A program made the position numbers and the translations under genes. A stretch of 64,000 bases of DNA. It comes from Ophiobolus disseminans (Eukaryota; Ascomycota; Dothideomycetes; Pleosporales; Phaeosphaeriaceae). Position 1 is the stretch's first letter, and each line of letters begins with the position of its first letter. Below are positions 1-10,591 of this stretch, in pieces. The stretch spans positions 62,001 through 126,000 of the forward strand of contig MU006222.1 of NCBI GenBank assembly GCA_010093685.1, given 5' to 3'. The notes beneath the pieces are model-generated. The model did no database searches. It was not told where the DNA came from and saw only the letters and a program-made list of their open reading frames with translations.

Positions 1-195
1 TATCAGCAATATATCCAGTTAAGGTTAAATCCATCTACATGCCTGAGTACACCAAAACGTTCATTTTCTTGGTCGCCATGTTGTGGAAGTCGTGACGTTG
101 TGTCTCGGGGCCGAGGTTTCCCGCTTCTTCTCCGCAAACCACAGCGCGTTGCGAGCACCTCACCCAACCTACAACCAAATCCAAGCTCTTCCACT

Positions 196-649
196 ATGTC
201 CAAAGACGATAAAGCGAGTGCCGCTGCTGCTCAATTGCTGATTGATGATGAACCCGATGACTGGTGTGTTCAATCGTGGGTGTCCAGAAAGGTGAGCTGA
301 CGCGATGCCAGGGACAAGAGAATCTTCAGCACAGGCTGTGCAGGTACGCGACACAAAACCCCACCCAGAGATATGTTTGACTGACTTTATCCAGACGAGA
401 ATGCGAAATTGACCGATTGCTACTACGAGAAGAAGGACTGGCGCGCGTGCAAGCAGGAGGTGAGTCGACGGAGCTTTTCCGATGGTGTTGTTTTCTTGAG
501 CCGAGATGTTGCCGAGACATCGCAACGTGGACGGGACAACGACGTACATCTACAACCAATTGAGCTGACCTGTTGGGTAGATGGAGACCTTCCGTCAGTG
601 CTGGCAGAGGCATGGTAACGACAAGAGGACGGACTCGAAAGAAGCATAG
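196..649 (+). CDS. COA4: COA4-like twin Cx9C cytochrome c oxidase assembly factor
   Basis: Four exons (196-263, 312-343, 395-459, 581-649) give a 77-residue protein. Cysteines fall at 32, 42, 52 and 62, so it has two exact Cx9C motifs, the hallmark of small intermembrane-space proteins imported through Mia40/Erv1 and folded as a helix-hairpin. The acidic stretch with DDW before the first Cys and the DWRxCxxExxxFRxCW segment resemble the COA4/CHCHD8/Cmc3 family, which assists cytochrome c oxidase assembly in mitochondria. All introns are GT-AG and 48-121 bp and the frame closes only with this splicing. Another twin Cx9C subfamily (Cmc4-like) is possible, but the motif context favours COA4. No other gene precedes it in the window. 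Confidence 0.8.
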
Positions 650-3600
650 TCCCGTGTCAATCATATGTCATATCTGTAGAAGTGAGCAAGTCCAGCGAAG
701 CCTCGCGTGCGTTGCTAATACTTCGCAGTATATGTTGTGTAATATTAATTTAGCCTTCGCATATATTATCCATTGACCCTCACTTCTTGTGTCGCATAGG
801 ATATCACGTTCCATGACCTTTACCCACCCGCGTATCGGAACCCCACAAGCTCAGCTCCCACGTCAAATAGGACTCGAAACAAAGTTTACTTACTGCTCTG
901 GCTTCCGTATAGCCTGCTCTAAGCACAACTTCCTCATCAATACATACCAAGAGCGCGTAGTCCAGCGGTCAAGACGACCACATTCGGAAGCCATAAAGCA
1001 AGCCACAAAGCGACAAAGCATATATGGTTCTAGAAACAGCCAAAGCGTTGACCACCAAAGCATACGTTTCTTGAGACTTACAAAGCCTTTACCGCCAAAG
1101 CAAGCCTAAGCAGCACATGTGGGAGACGTCAGTTCGAACCTGACCGCGCTCATCCTTTTTGCCGAAGTAACAAACAGCTAGAGCGGCAGCACATGTGCTC
1201 CCTTTTTGTTGAAATGTGTATTTCAGATAGAAAGCAGGGAATGATCATGCCGAAAGGTGGGTGCACATGTGCGCATGTACATCGTACACGACACCATATA
1301 AAAGTCTATCTAGCAGCCGGTGTCCTCCATCCTCCGAGCATATTCACGCTAGCGAGTAGAAAAAAGAGACGCGGATGCTCATCATGTGTGCCAGTCACTT
1401 ACAAAACCATCGAGGAGGCAGATCGATGTTTGGACTTCTTGCGCTGGCTTTAATCTCGCCATTGCACTCACATGTCATCACGCTTTGGACTCTATCGGGA
1501 ACACCAAAATTAAACGATTAGCTCCCCATGTGTGCACCTCCGTCTAAGGCAGCACAGCGATTTCGAATGTGCGGACTGCCTTTCTTCTCTGATGAATTTC
1601 ACCTTTCAAGGCGGGAACCTGGAAATGACATGTTCTCTTGCGCGGAGGATGCCCCAAAAAACCATCAGATGATCAATCTCATGTGCAGTTCCTTCTTCCC
1701 TTGCTGCAACTCCAGAGTCGAGGCTCAATCCATGGAACACTTTCTACATGTGAGCAAAGAACTGCAAAAAGGACATGCTTCCTGATTCTTGTTCAAAGGA
1801 TAAACTGCGCCATGTCCATGAGCCTTTCTTTGGCTTGCCGAAAAGAGCAAGAAGACCTATCCTCCCCGGCCAGACTGCAGACCCAGCATCGAACCCACGC
1901 CCCAGCAACTGAAAAGTCCATCAGAAAAGCAAAAGTCTATGCCGAGGAACCCAACAGCCTTCTAGGCTGTCGGATTTGAGCCCTTCAAGACTTTCCGACA
2001 GAATCGCAGGATTGTTTGGTATAAATACTGAGCATTTCCTGCGTGGAGTGTCTGAGTGTTCACGTCTCTTTATGCGCGGTACTGAAGAATGGCATCCAGC
2101 GACGACATGACCCTCGGCTGGTCCAAAGAGTTCAATGAGCTTGCGATGTCTGGAGACTTTTGCCTTTCCCTCGCGAAATTCCACGTCATGCTACACATGC
2201 TCCGACAGCACGGCAGCACAAGCCGTTTGATAACTATATGCTTGTTGCTGGCTTGAAGGTGCATGGGAACGAACGAATGGCAAGAACAAGAAGCATTAAA
2301 GTCGCACAACGATACTCTCATGCTTGGCGTAAATAGCAAGAATCCAACCAGTACACTTCCGCAAAGTTACTGAAGCAACGACACATGTCCTCCCCTTCCG
2401 CTCGAGGTATAAGTACCTTACTCGCTCACCCCATGGATCCTGTTTCTCTGTCCACCTCTTCCTTTCCGCGAAACAAGAAAATAGACTATCTAGAAGCACA
2501 CGTTTTTCTGAGAAGCATAAACACCTCTCCAAGATCCGCTCGAGTCATTTTCTACTGCAAACCCGCGCACACCTAGAGAGGATGAAGCAAGTCGGCACAA
2601 CAACGTGCCACACCAAGAACTCCATTACTATTTTCCTTTGTCCTTGACAGGATCATGCTCGACGTCCTGTTTCGCCTTGTCGGCCTCGCTTTCGTTTTCA
2701 GCCTGACCTTACTCGCTAGGCTGCGTGACATCATACCGGGCATCGAGACGAGGTAAGGCAAGTACCATTTGGGTGTGGAACATGGCGCTGTTTTTTTCTA
2801 CTCTTAATGGCGTTTTGGATGTTTGGCGTGTGGATGGTAGATATTTAGGGTAACGCAACACTTCAATCGCGAGTACCTAGGCACTTGCTTCTCGTACCAT
2901 ACGAAGAGTAAGTACACTTCGTTCACAGCTATTGCAAGACTTGTAATGACTACTTCGGGGGCGGGTGAACGTCGGAAGCGGGCCATGTAGTATCATGTGC
3001 CGATTTGTACTGTGGGGTAGGTATACAATTCGACATGCGGGTTGCAAGGGTATGCGTGCACTTTCGCTCTAGGACAACCTTGGAAATCTGTAACGACTGA
3101 CGGCATGTCAACTGCTTTGATCATGAGCAAAAGACCGAGGAGTGGAACAATTTTGGCACTTTCGAATTCGCCAGAGAGTACTTTCCACAACGTTCTGAAC
3201 AGCCATGTCATACTGTTGACACAATATGCCAGATCCCGAGGTCCCTAGGTAGGATCGTGACTTGGCATTCGGGCCTTTCCCTGTTTGTATGTGCCGCTTC
3301 CGAGGCTATCTTCTTGAAGTGATGCGAGGTAAGGACTGCGGAAATGTTCTATCGACATGTCTTGCGTGTCGCGGGCATGTACCGACGTCATGTGGCATGT
3401 GTGGGTGGGTGAAATAGGTGGGCATCACCTAGGAACACTGGATGTCGAGTCAAGGAAAGGGGTGTCGGGTGGAGGCCGACGTACCTGTGATAGAGTGCAG
3501 AATTTTCGTCTTGAACAGGTTGTTGGAAGCTAGCGAGGAGAAGTAAATGCGTATAAGAGCTGCCGTGTGCGTCGTGTTGGATGGATTGACTTGCGTCAAA

Positions 3601-3740
3601 ACAACTTTACGCATCTCTTCCTGAATAAGAAACATGAAGGTCGGCTCTACATTGACAGCTGTTGTAGTAGTAGCATCACAGACGTTTGCATCCCGCACGT
3701 ACTCTGCTATCTTGCTCACTACTTAGCATCGTCTCACTGA
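650..3740. other. Gene-poor interval
   Basis: About 3.1 kb with no recognisable protein gene. It holds the tRNA-like gene at 951-1152, two exact copies of the 10-bp palindrome GCACATGTGC (1189-1198 and 1263-1272), other ACATGTG words, and three TATA-box-like strings (about 1296, 2020-2027 and 2406). A 55-codon ORF (2089-2256) begins 62 bp after the TATAAATA at 2020-2027, but it resembles nothing I know and may be chance. The rest shows nothing I can support. Confidence 0.5.
951..1152 (+). tRNA. Probable tRNA gene with a ~130-nt intron (Arg-UCG or Pro-CGG)
   Basis: The ends form a perfect 7-bp acceptor stem (GAGCGCG at 951-957 with CGCGCTC at 1145-1151), followed by discriminator A1152 and a T5 Pol III terminator at 1156-1160. 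U8/A9, a D-arm around 960-975 containing GG at 967-968, a perfect 5-bp T-stem (1128-1132/1140-1144) and a canonical TTCGAAC T-loop (1133-1139) are all present, so A- and B-box promoters are intact. The anticodon arm starts near 977 and closes near 1118-1123, with the intervening ~130 nt placed where eukaryotic tRNA introns sit. Two registers are possible: anticodon TCG (984-986; G37, one A-G mismatch in the stem) or CGG (985-987; perfect stem, one extra base at position 26). The insert carries about seven AAAGC words. A tRNA pseudogene or tRNA-derived SINE is the alternative. Confidence 0.6.
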
Positions 3741-3752
3741 GCACTAGCTACT

Positions 3753-4552
3753 CCATGCAAACCCAATCTTCTGCTCTTTAGCAAAACTGCCGGATATAGA
3801 CATGCCAGGTAAGCCATTCAACACCACCACTCCCCACAAAAAGACTAACCCCAACACCAAAACACAGCATCGCCGACGGCATCGCGCTCGTAACCTCCAT
3901 TGCCACCTCCAAAAACTGGACCATAACCGCCACAGAAGACACCTCCCTCTTCGCCCCCAGCGGCCTCAGCCCCTTCACAAGCCTCATCTTCCTCCACACA
4001 ACCGGCGACTTCCTTTCCCCCGCAGAATTCGACGCGCTGCACGCCTACCTCCTCGCCGGCGGCTCCCGGCTCGGCATCCACGCGGCGGGCGACTTCGGCA
4101 ACGCCACGCCCCCGTGGTACAACACGCTGGTGGGCGGACAATTCGAATTCCACCCCTGCGCGCCAGAATGGACATGTAGTCCCGCACAGCTAGAGCGGTA
4201 TCCCACGGGCGGAAACATCCGGCCCGACACCGTCACAGTGGAAACTTTCGACCATCCGTTGACGGCCAAGCTGCCCAAGACGCAGCGCAGAGTGGACGAG
4301 TGGTACTCGTACCGCACGAACGTGGCGCTGGACGCGAATTACACGGTGCTGGCGACGCTGGAGGAGATTCATATTGATGAGATTACGCCCGAGTATTTGA
4401 GCATGAAGCCTGTGCATCCGATTTCGTGGTATTCGCTGTTTGAGGGCAAGGCTAGGGCGTGGTATACGGGGATGGGGCATACGAGTGAGACGTATGCGGA
4501 AGAGTATTTTAGGGAGCATGTTGAGGGGGGTTGGAGTGGGTTATTGGGCTGA
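3753..4552 (+). CDS. ThuA-like domain protein
   Basis: The main exon (3868-4552) is joined to an upstream exon ending at 3808 by a 59-bp GT-AG intron (3809-3867). The joined frame reads a ThuA-type opening: a beta strand with LLLF, then KTAGYRH and ASIADG. Further on come a GDF/HxxGD-like segment around 4075-4095, WYNTLVGGQF, and an aromatic WY-rich C-terminal half, all typical of the ThuA fold (class I glutamine-amidotransferase-like, linked to trehalose or sugar metabolism in bacteria; role in fungi unknown). The length of about 240 residues fits a single-domain member. The start codon is unresolved: in the coding frame a TGA lies at 3738-3740 and no ATG follows, so a small upstream exon probably carries it (a splice acceptor candidate ends at 3781). 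Confidence 0.7.
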
Positions 4553-4610
4553 AGGATTAGAAAAATATGAAGGTCAGGATCATTAAGAGTGAAGCACGGG
4601 TCATCAATCT

Positions 4611-5710
4611 GCGCCTGAGGCGTTTATATTCGCGCGTACTTGAGAGATGAGTTATTCACCCGCGTCGGCTCTCATTGTCGTGGCGCAGTGCATTTGAGAT
4701 AGAGAATAGTGATCGGGTTTCAAAGCCACCCCTTGTGCTAGTCACTTGTGAATTCGCGTGTACTTGAAGGATAATTTACTGACTTGCGCCGACGCGCTTC
4801 GTCATGGCGCCGTGTACGCGAGAAGGACTATGATTGGGAATTAACGACAGGTCTTGCGCCAGTGACCATCAATATGGCGCAATGCAACCAAGGAAGAAAA
4901 ACCGTGATGTAAAACTAAACACAGTCCTTGCCCCAGATACCTACCCATTTGGCGCAAATCAATTAAGAAAGGAAATCCGTGATGTGAAGTTGAAGATGTT
5001 TTGCGCCAGACACCCACCTACATGGCGCTAGAACAGAAAAGCATGAAGGAAAGTCCGCATAACAATAGACCTCCCCTGCGCCACCAAGTGCTGCAGTGGC
5101 GTAAACGCTTCGGGAGAACGGAAGATACGGTGCTGGAGGTTGAAGCCTCTTGCGCCAGTGGTCGTAGTAGTGGTGCAGAACAAGTTGCTCAATGCCGAAA
5201 CACCAGCAGATAGTATAAACCGACAATAACGAGAAATTCCCGATTCAAGTACACGATATCCGAAAGTATGCATAGAACCATACAAAATTCGACATCGTTG
5301 CGCCAGGGAGGGGAGGGAAGGGGGGGGGGGGGGTGGAATTGGCGCATATTAGAGTGTTGTGCTCGCAACGGACTTGGCCCGCTTTCATTATGCATCTGCA
5401 AACTAGCTCGATGTGTGCCAAACGGACCGCGTTCAGCGCAGGCGCCACATCCTTCGTAAAATTCGATTTCGAGACCACCCAATATAGCCCGAAGATTCCG
5501 ATAACGTGAGCAACGACCTTTGCGCCACTCTCCCACTTCTTGGCGCGAACTGACGCTACTGCCGCGCAGACTTGGGCTTCGAATTCTAGGTCTGCCCGGT
5601 ATCTTGACATTTCGGCAGTGTACAAGTCGGCATCCAAGCGGAGTCTGGAGTCTGAAAGGGTTTGCTCATGGCTTCTGTTGCGCTGAGGAGGTGGTGATTG
5701 GCGCGACGAA
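4611..5710. repeat. Periodic array of GCGCCA / TGGCGC inverted repeats
   Basis: Non-coding interval with repeated pairs TTGCGCCA-(13-14 nt)-TGGCGCAA. Left arms have their first G at 4786, 4856, 4930, 5003, 5078, 5152, 5300, 5522 and about 5680, so steps are 70, 74, 73, 75, 74, 148 (2x74), 222 (3x74) and 158. The unit at 4854-4882 is a perfect 8-bp inverted repeat with a 13-nt loop; others carry one or two changes (TTGCCCCA at 4928). The spacer between arms tends to contain ACC. Between units the sequence is unrelated or very diverged, apart from a 5' double copy (about 4628-4720 and 4751-4843) that aligns over about 90 bp. A G13 run lies inside the unit at 5298-5347. It lies just upstream of the kinesin gene. 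Confidence 0.65.
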
Positions 5711-6032
5711 CTTGTGTTTTGAATTTTTCTCGGCCATATTCTAGAAAAGCACCCGCAACAGATGCAGTCTTCACCATCCGGCAGGGGTGAAGATAATCCA
5801 GGCTCTACAAAACAGATATACCTGTAACTCCATTTGATTGGTGAGGGTAGCCAGCAGCTCTGTTCAAGCAGGAGGTTGAAGATGTGGCGCCATAGCTCGA
5901 CTTCAGGGTTTCGGTTGCTGCTGGCAACGACACGCGGGACTTGTTGACTGACACGCGCGAGGGCACCCCACAATCTCGGAACATCATCGCAGACTACCAC
6001 CCCACCTGCAACTGCTCCCGAGACATAGCAAA

Positions 6033-8373
6033 ATGACAATGGAACCTCCAGCACGGCCATCGAGTGCGCTTTTCGACGTGTTCCTGCGTCTGCGCCCATC
6101 GCACTCTGCAAATGCGCGCTTCCTCAATGTCGAAGACGGCGAAGGAAGCCATCCCACACACATCACGATCAAGCCGCCGACGACCGACAACCGAAAGCGC
6201 GCCATTGAGCGATTTGCATTCACAAGGGTCTTCGAAGAAGATGCACAGCAGAAGGAGCTTTTTGATGCTTCGGGTATCGTGCCCATGATCGAGGGTGTAC
6301 TGGGCGCACGAGGTCACCATGGACGAGACGGATTGCTGGCGACTCTGGGTGTCACAGGCTCCGGAAAGGTGCATACAGTTATGAAATTGGGTCGTGATAC
6401 GATATTAACACTCGACAGAGTCACACAATCCTTGGAACCAAGTCGCAGCGCGGTCTGGTTCAAATGTCCCTCGATGTACTCTTCCAGAGCTGCGAAGAGC
6501 GACTCGTACAGTCTTTCTATGGCGCCCCAGCTTTCTCATCGCTCGCTGCAGCAGATGTGGCTGAGGCGCATATGTACACAGCAACTGCCTTTATCGACTC
6601 TCTCTATGGCGACAATCAGTCAGAGCGCTTTCCATCGCGAGCGCAGACCCCCATGCCGGTACGTTAATTGTTTTTATGTTTCTTAAGATCTCTCCCCTAA
6701 CATGTCCTCGTCATCACCTGTACAACAAGTATCTCCTACTCGATCTCCTGTCCGTCTTCCCGCTGGAAAAGATTTGTATAAGGCACTTCAAGCCACCTTT
6801 CCCAGCCGCCCAAGCGCAGGCATTCATTCCATTCGCCCAGTCAACGGAGCGCTTTCCGACATCTCTCGGTCTACAGCGACCTTTGGCTTACCCTCCAAAA
6901 AGGACAGTAGTATCTTCTCCATGGGCGGCACTTCTCGATCGAACAGAATACCCCGACCATCGACCTTACCACAGACTCCGTCAGTCGCCGATATCGAGAT
7001 AACGACCGACCCGGCTGCCGAATATGCGATTGTCATCTCGATGTATGAAGTGTACAACGACCGCATCTTCGATCTGTTGAGCGGAAATGCGATGAAGAAC
7101 AAGCACCCCAGCGTGAAGCGTCGGGCGCTTCTATTCAAGAGCACAGAGCAGAGCCCAGATCGAAAGGTCGTCGCTGGTCTTACAAAGATCATCTGCGGTA
7201 GCTTTGAAGAGGCGATGATGGTGCTCGAGACGGGACTCATGGAGCGCAAAGTCGCAGGAACTGGTAGCAATGCTGTCAGCTCACGAAGTCACGGATTCTT
7301 CTGCGTGGAAGTCAAGAAGCGAGACGTGGAGCGAAAGGGCCCATGGTCGAGTAGCACATTGACTATTGTCGATCTGGCTGGGTCTGAGCGTGCTCGAAAC
7401 GCAAAGACAGCTGGTGCCACGCTTGCTGAGGCTGGCAAGATCAACGAGTCTCTGATGTATCTTGGTCAATGCATGCAAATGCAATCCGACAACCAAGATG
7501 GTTCAAAGGTACTACTTCTCAATACACACCTCTAGCTGCATCTGCTAACATAGTAAGAACATCGTCCCCTTCCGCCAGTGCAAACTCACTGAACTCCTCT
7601 TCTCAAACTCCTTCCCTACCCGCCAGACTCAACAGCACCACCCGCCGCAAAAGTCAATCATGGTTGTCACCGCCGACCCTCAAAGCGATTTCAACGCCAC
7701 GTCCCAAATCCTCCGCTACTCCGCCCTCGCCCGCGAAGTCACCGTCCCCCGAATCCCCTCCACAACTTCCACCATCCTCTCCGGCCTCCCTCCCAAATAC
7801 CCCGGCAGCACCGCCACATCCTCCGGCCGCACGACCCCCTCCGCCGTCCTCGAAGAGCTCGAGTCCGCCAACGCCGAAATCGCACGCCTCACGCAAGAAA
7901 TCGAAATCTTCGCCCTCCGCCTCAGCGAAGAAACCGCACGCAGAAAAGCAGCAGAATCCTCCTGGGCCGCCGCAGAAGAACACATGCAAGACCTCGAACA
8001 AGAAATCCGCGACGAATGCTACGCTGAGCTCGAAACAGCCGTGGACCAAGAACGCCGCCGATGGCAAGCCGCGCTCGACAATGAGCAGGACAATCAACAG
8101 GCGCATATCGACAGCAAGATTGACGTCGTCATCAGAGCGACTAAGGCGTCCATGCGGGATGAGGTCAAGGTCTACGAAGATCCGGACCCGGAGCTGCGGC
8201 AAAGGCTCGAAGAGGTGGAGCGCGAGAATGAGGTGCTGAAAGCGAGGTTAGAGGCTAGTGAGCGTGAGGCGCATGGAAGGAGTGCGAGTCCGGTTAAGAA
8301 GATGCGGGTGCTGAAGAGTAAGAAGTGGGAGGATCCGGAGCGGACGTTGGGGTTTGGGAGGGATGATGATTGA
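6033..8373 (+). CDS. Kinesin-6-like motor protein (Klp9/MKLP type)
   Basis: Best model has four exons (6033-6368, 6419-6658, 6783-7508, 7558-8373), giving 705 residues. The N-terminal motor has a P-loop GVTGSGK followed by SHTILG (residues about 106-119), switch I NAVSSRSH, switch II DLAGSE and the neck-proximal VPFRQCKLTELL. The GVTGSGK form rather than GQTGSGK, and a large insertion between the P-loop region and the central strands, are seen in kinesin-6 (MKLP1, fission yeast Klp9), which works on the anaphase spindle midzone. A coiled coil (about 7850-8270, rich in E/A/L heptads) and a short basic tail follow. The 6659-6782 intron is the least certain: the nearer acceptor at 6687 does not keep frame, the one at 6782 does. 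Confidence 0.82.
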
Positions 8374-8627
8374 TGGATTAAGGCGAGGGTTGGGGTAGTG
8401 TATATGTGCATGAGTGGCGTTGGGGATGCTTGGAATCGTGTGTTTTGAGATACCTTGTGCTGATTCATATTCTGGTTTTGGGAGTTTTTGAATGATATGA
8501 TTACGTTTCAACCTGCAAGTTCAATGACGATTGACACTTAATATTATCGGTGGTGCATCTGACCCGGCTATCCTCAGTAGCATGCATGTGTTTCCATCTC
8601 TCCAGTCCATCACCAGCCTGCCTGTCG

Positions 8628-10370
8628 TCAAGAAGTACGGTAGAGCTCATCATCCGTAAAGATGCTTTCCTCAACCTCTTCAGCCAGCTTTTCCATCTCC
8701 TCGCTACCTATATCCGATAATTCATTATTGTCGTTGTCCGCATTCAAAACTTTGTTTCTCTCCGCCTTAGCAATAGCCCTGGCGCGACTGGCAGCAGTCT
8801 ACGCCACCTTTTGCCCGCTACTCATGCCGTCCAGCGTGCCGTCTAGCGTGCCGTCTGCGCCCATGCCTGTGCCGTCGCCTTTCCAGCCGTGGCTGAAGAC
8901 TTCGAAGTTGTCGTCGACGAGCCAGTTCAGATCCTCGCTCTCGGGGCGTAATGTGCGTGCGAAACCCTGGCCGGCTTTCGGGTAGTGTGCAGGTGGATCG
9001 GTGTCGTAGCCGTCGTCTTCTTCGTACTGGTGACCTGCGAGGTCCATAGTGACTGGCCGTTGTTGTGGCTGGTCTCGCGATTCTCCGAGAAGCTGAGCCT
9101 CTGATGGGTCCATGTCAGAGTGTGAGGAGAAGTTGTGCGAATGGGGTATCTGGCCGGTCGGAGTGTGGCCATTGGGTGGCGATGTGAGAGACGAGTGTTG
9201 AAAAGCAGATGGGTGTTGGTATTGGGGTTGTGGGAAGCGCTGTGGGACTGGCGCAGGAGGTGGTGGTTGGTGCTTCACATCTGGGATAGTAGGTATCAGG
9301 CTTTGGACATTCGGAGGGTATATGGGGAGTTCGGGATGCCGGACTGTGGCAATGAGGAGAAGGTCGACCAGCTTGGCGTGTGGGAGGGTTGTAAAGTATC
9401 CCCGTTTCTTCTATTGTGAGTATACATGGTTTCGCAGAGACCGATCAACATACCTGGTCCATGGACAGATTTGCTGCAGCGACCAACTCTTCAGTGGCAG
9501 TCGCAACAGACGCTTTCAACCTCTGACACGGACTGCACAACCACTCCTTCTCCAACACAGTGACTACGTCATTGGGAATGGAGGGTGTGTGGCAGTATTG
9601 GTGATACGCCGTACTACACGCATCACAGAATACTATGCGGTTGTTCGATGGGTCGACGTCTCGATGGCATGTCTTGCACTTCGCCGCGAGCAGAGTCTTG
9701 GTCGACTTCCTGCGCTTCGTTCCTTGCGTAGGCTCTGGTATGGTGGGTACGAATACGACGGGCTTGTTCACGCTTCGTCCTGACTTTGTGCGTGTTGGTA
9801 GTGGGGTGTATGAATCCGAAACGTCCGAGTTGTCATCGTCCTGCAGCATGTCAGACGGACCTTCCCAGTCATGTTTCACACACTAACATTCCCATCCTCG
9901 TCGCTATCATTCCGTTTCCGCTTACCTCCCCGGCCACCACGGCGCCCTCTACCACGTCCGCGCCCTCTACCCGAGCCACGGCCAGAAGAAGCACCAGCAG
10001 GTGAGGCCCCTTCACCTCTCACCGTGTTTGGCGTCCCACCTCTTCCACCTCTTCCTCGGCGTGCATTGTTTGTGATTGGTGGCGGAGTCGGCAGCTTGTC
10101 GCTTGTAACGTAATTCTGCAAGATTTCGGCTTTCTTTGCTTCGAATGCTGCACTTCCTGACGAGGGACCGCTGGCCCTACCTTGCAGTCTCTCCAGAATT
10201 GCTGCAGTAGAGGCCGAGAACTGGGGGAAACTGGGAGCTGCTCCCGCGCTGCCGTTCGCTGGGAACGTGGACATGTTGGCGGACCATGCGGGCGAATTCG
10301 ATTGCGGAGTCGCACTAGCTGCGCCGCCCGTCACGTTTGGCGGGTCGTTTGGGGGTATCGACGAGCTCAT
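8628..10370 (-). CDS. PHD-finger chromatin protein with in-frame stop near the 3' end
   Basis: Minus strand, exons 9888-10370, 9454-9840 and 8799-9410; 493 residues to the first stop. The N-terminal third is Ser/Ala/Pro-rich and carries an RG-rich stretch (RGRGRGRGRRGGRGG-like) next to a KRKR basic patch, suggesting RNA or DNA contact and nuclear import. A PHD finger follows in exon 2: CxxC, then FCDAC, HxxC and WLCSPC in the C4HC3 order, the fold that commonly reads histone H3 tails. Exon 3 is Pro/Gln-rich. A TAG at 8799-8801 ends the frame, but the same frame stays open for 56 more codons to a TGA at 8628-8630 and encodes a charged, helical, alanine/glutamate-rich tail that looks coding. 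The feature span includes that tail. Confidence 0.75.
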
Positions 10371-10591
10371 ATTGCCAGTACAAGCCTTGCAACTGGCAAT
10401 ACCACGCTAAAAATGTTGCAATTGCACTGGGAAAGTGGAGCGGACGAGCAATTGACGCTTCATCATCGCCGCAAGACCTCGCTGCAAGCGAACCCATGCA
10501 CGTGGGTCCGTGCCACGGAGCTAGTGATCCCAATTGACAACGGACATAACCTTATGCTGGACTCCCTCCTTCCATTCCATGCCATCCACCC

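Noticed and set aside
4611..5710. CRISPR array
   Set aside because: The arms are inverted repeats with diverged spacing inside a eukaryotic chromosome, only 8 bp long each, and there are no cas genes; reported as a periodic inverted-repeat array instead.
5245..6111. 288-codon minus-strand ORF
   Set aside because: It runs through the inverted-repeat array and over the start of the kinesin gene, with no domain and an improbable composition.
8782..8801. 20-nt GT-AG segment that would remove the TAG in the PHD gene
   Set aside because: Far below the minimum spliceosomal intron length seen here (about 43 bp), so the stop is treated as real.
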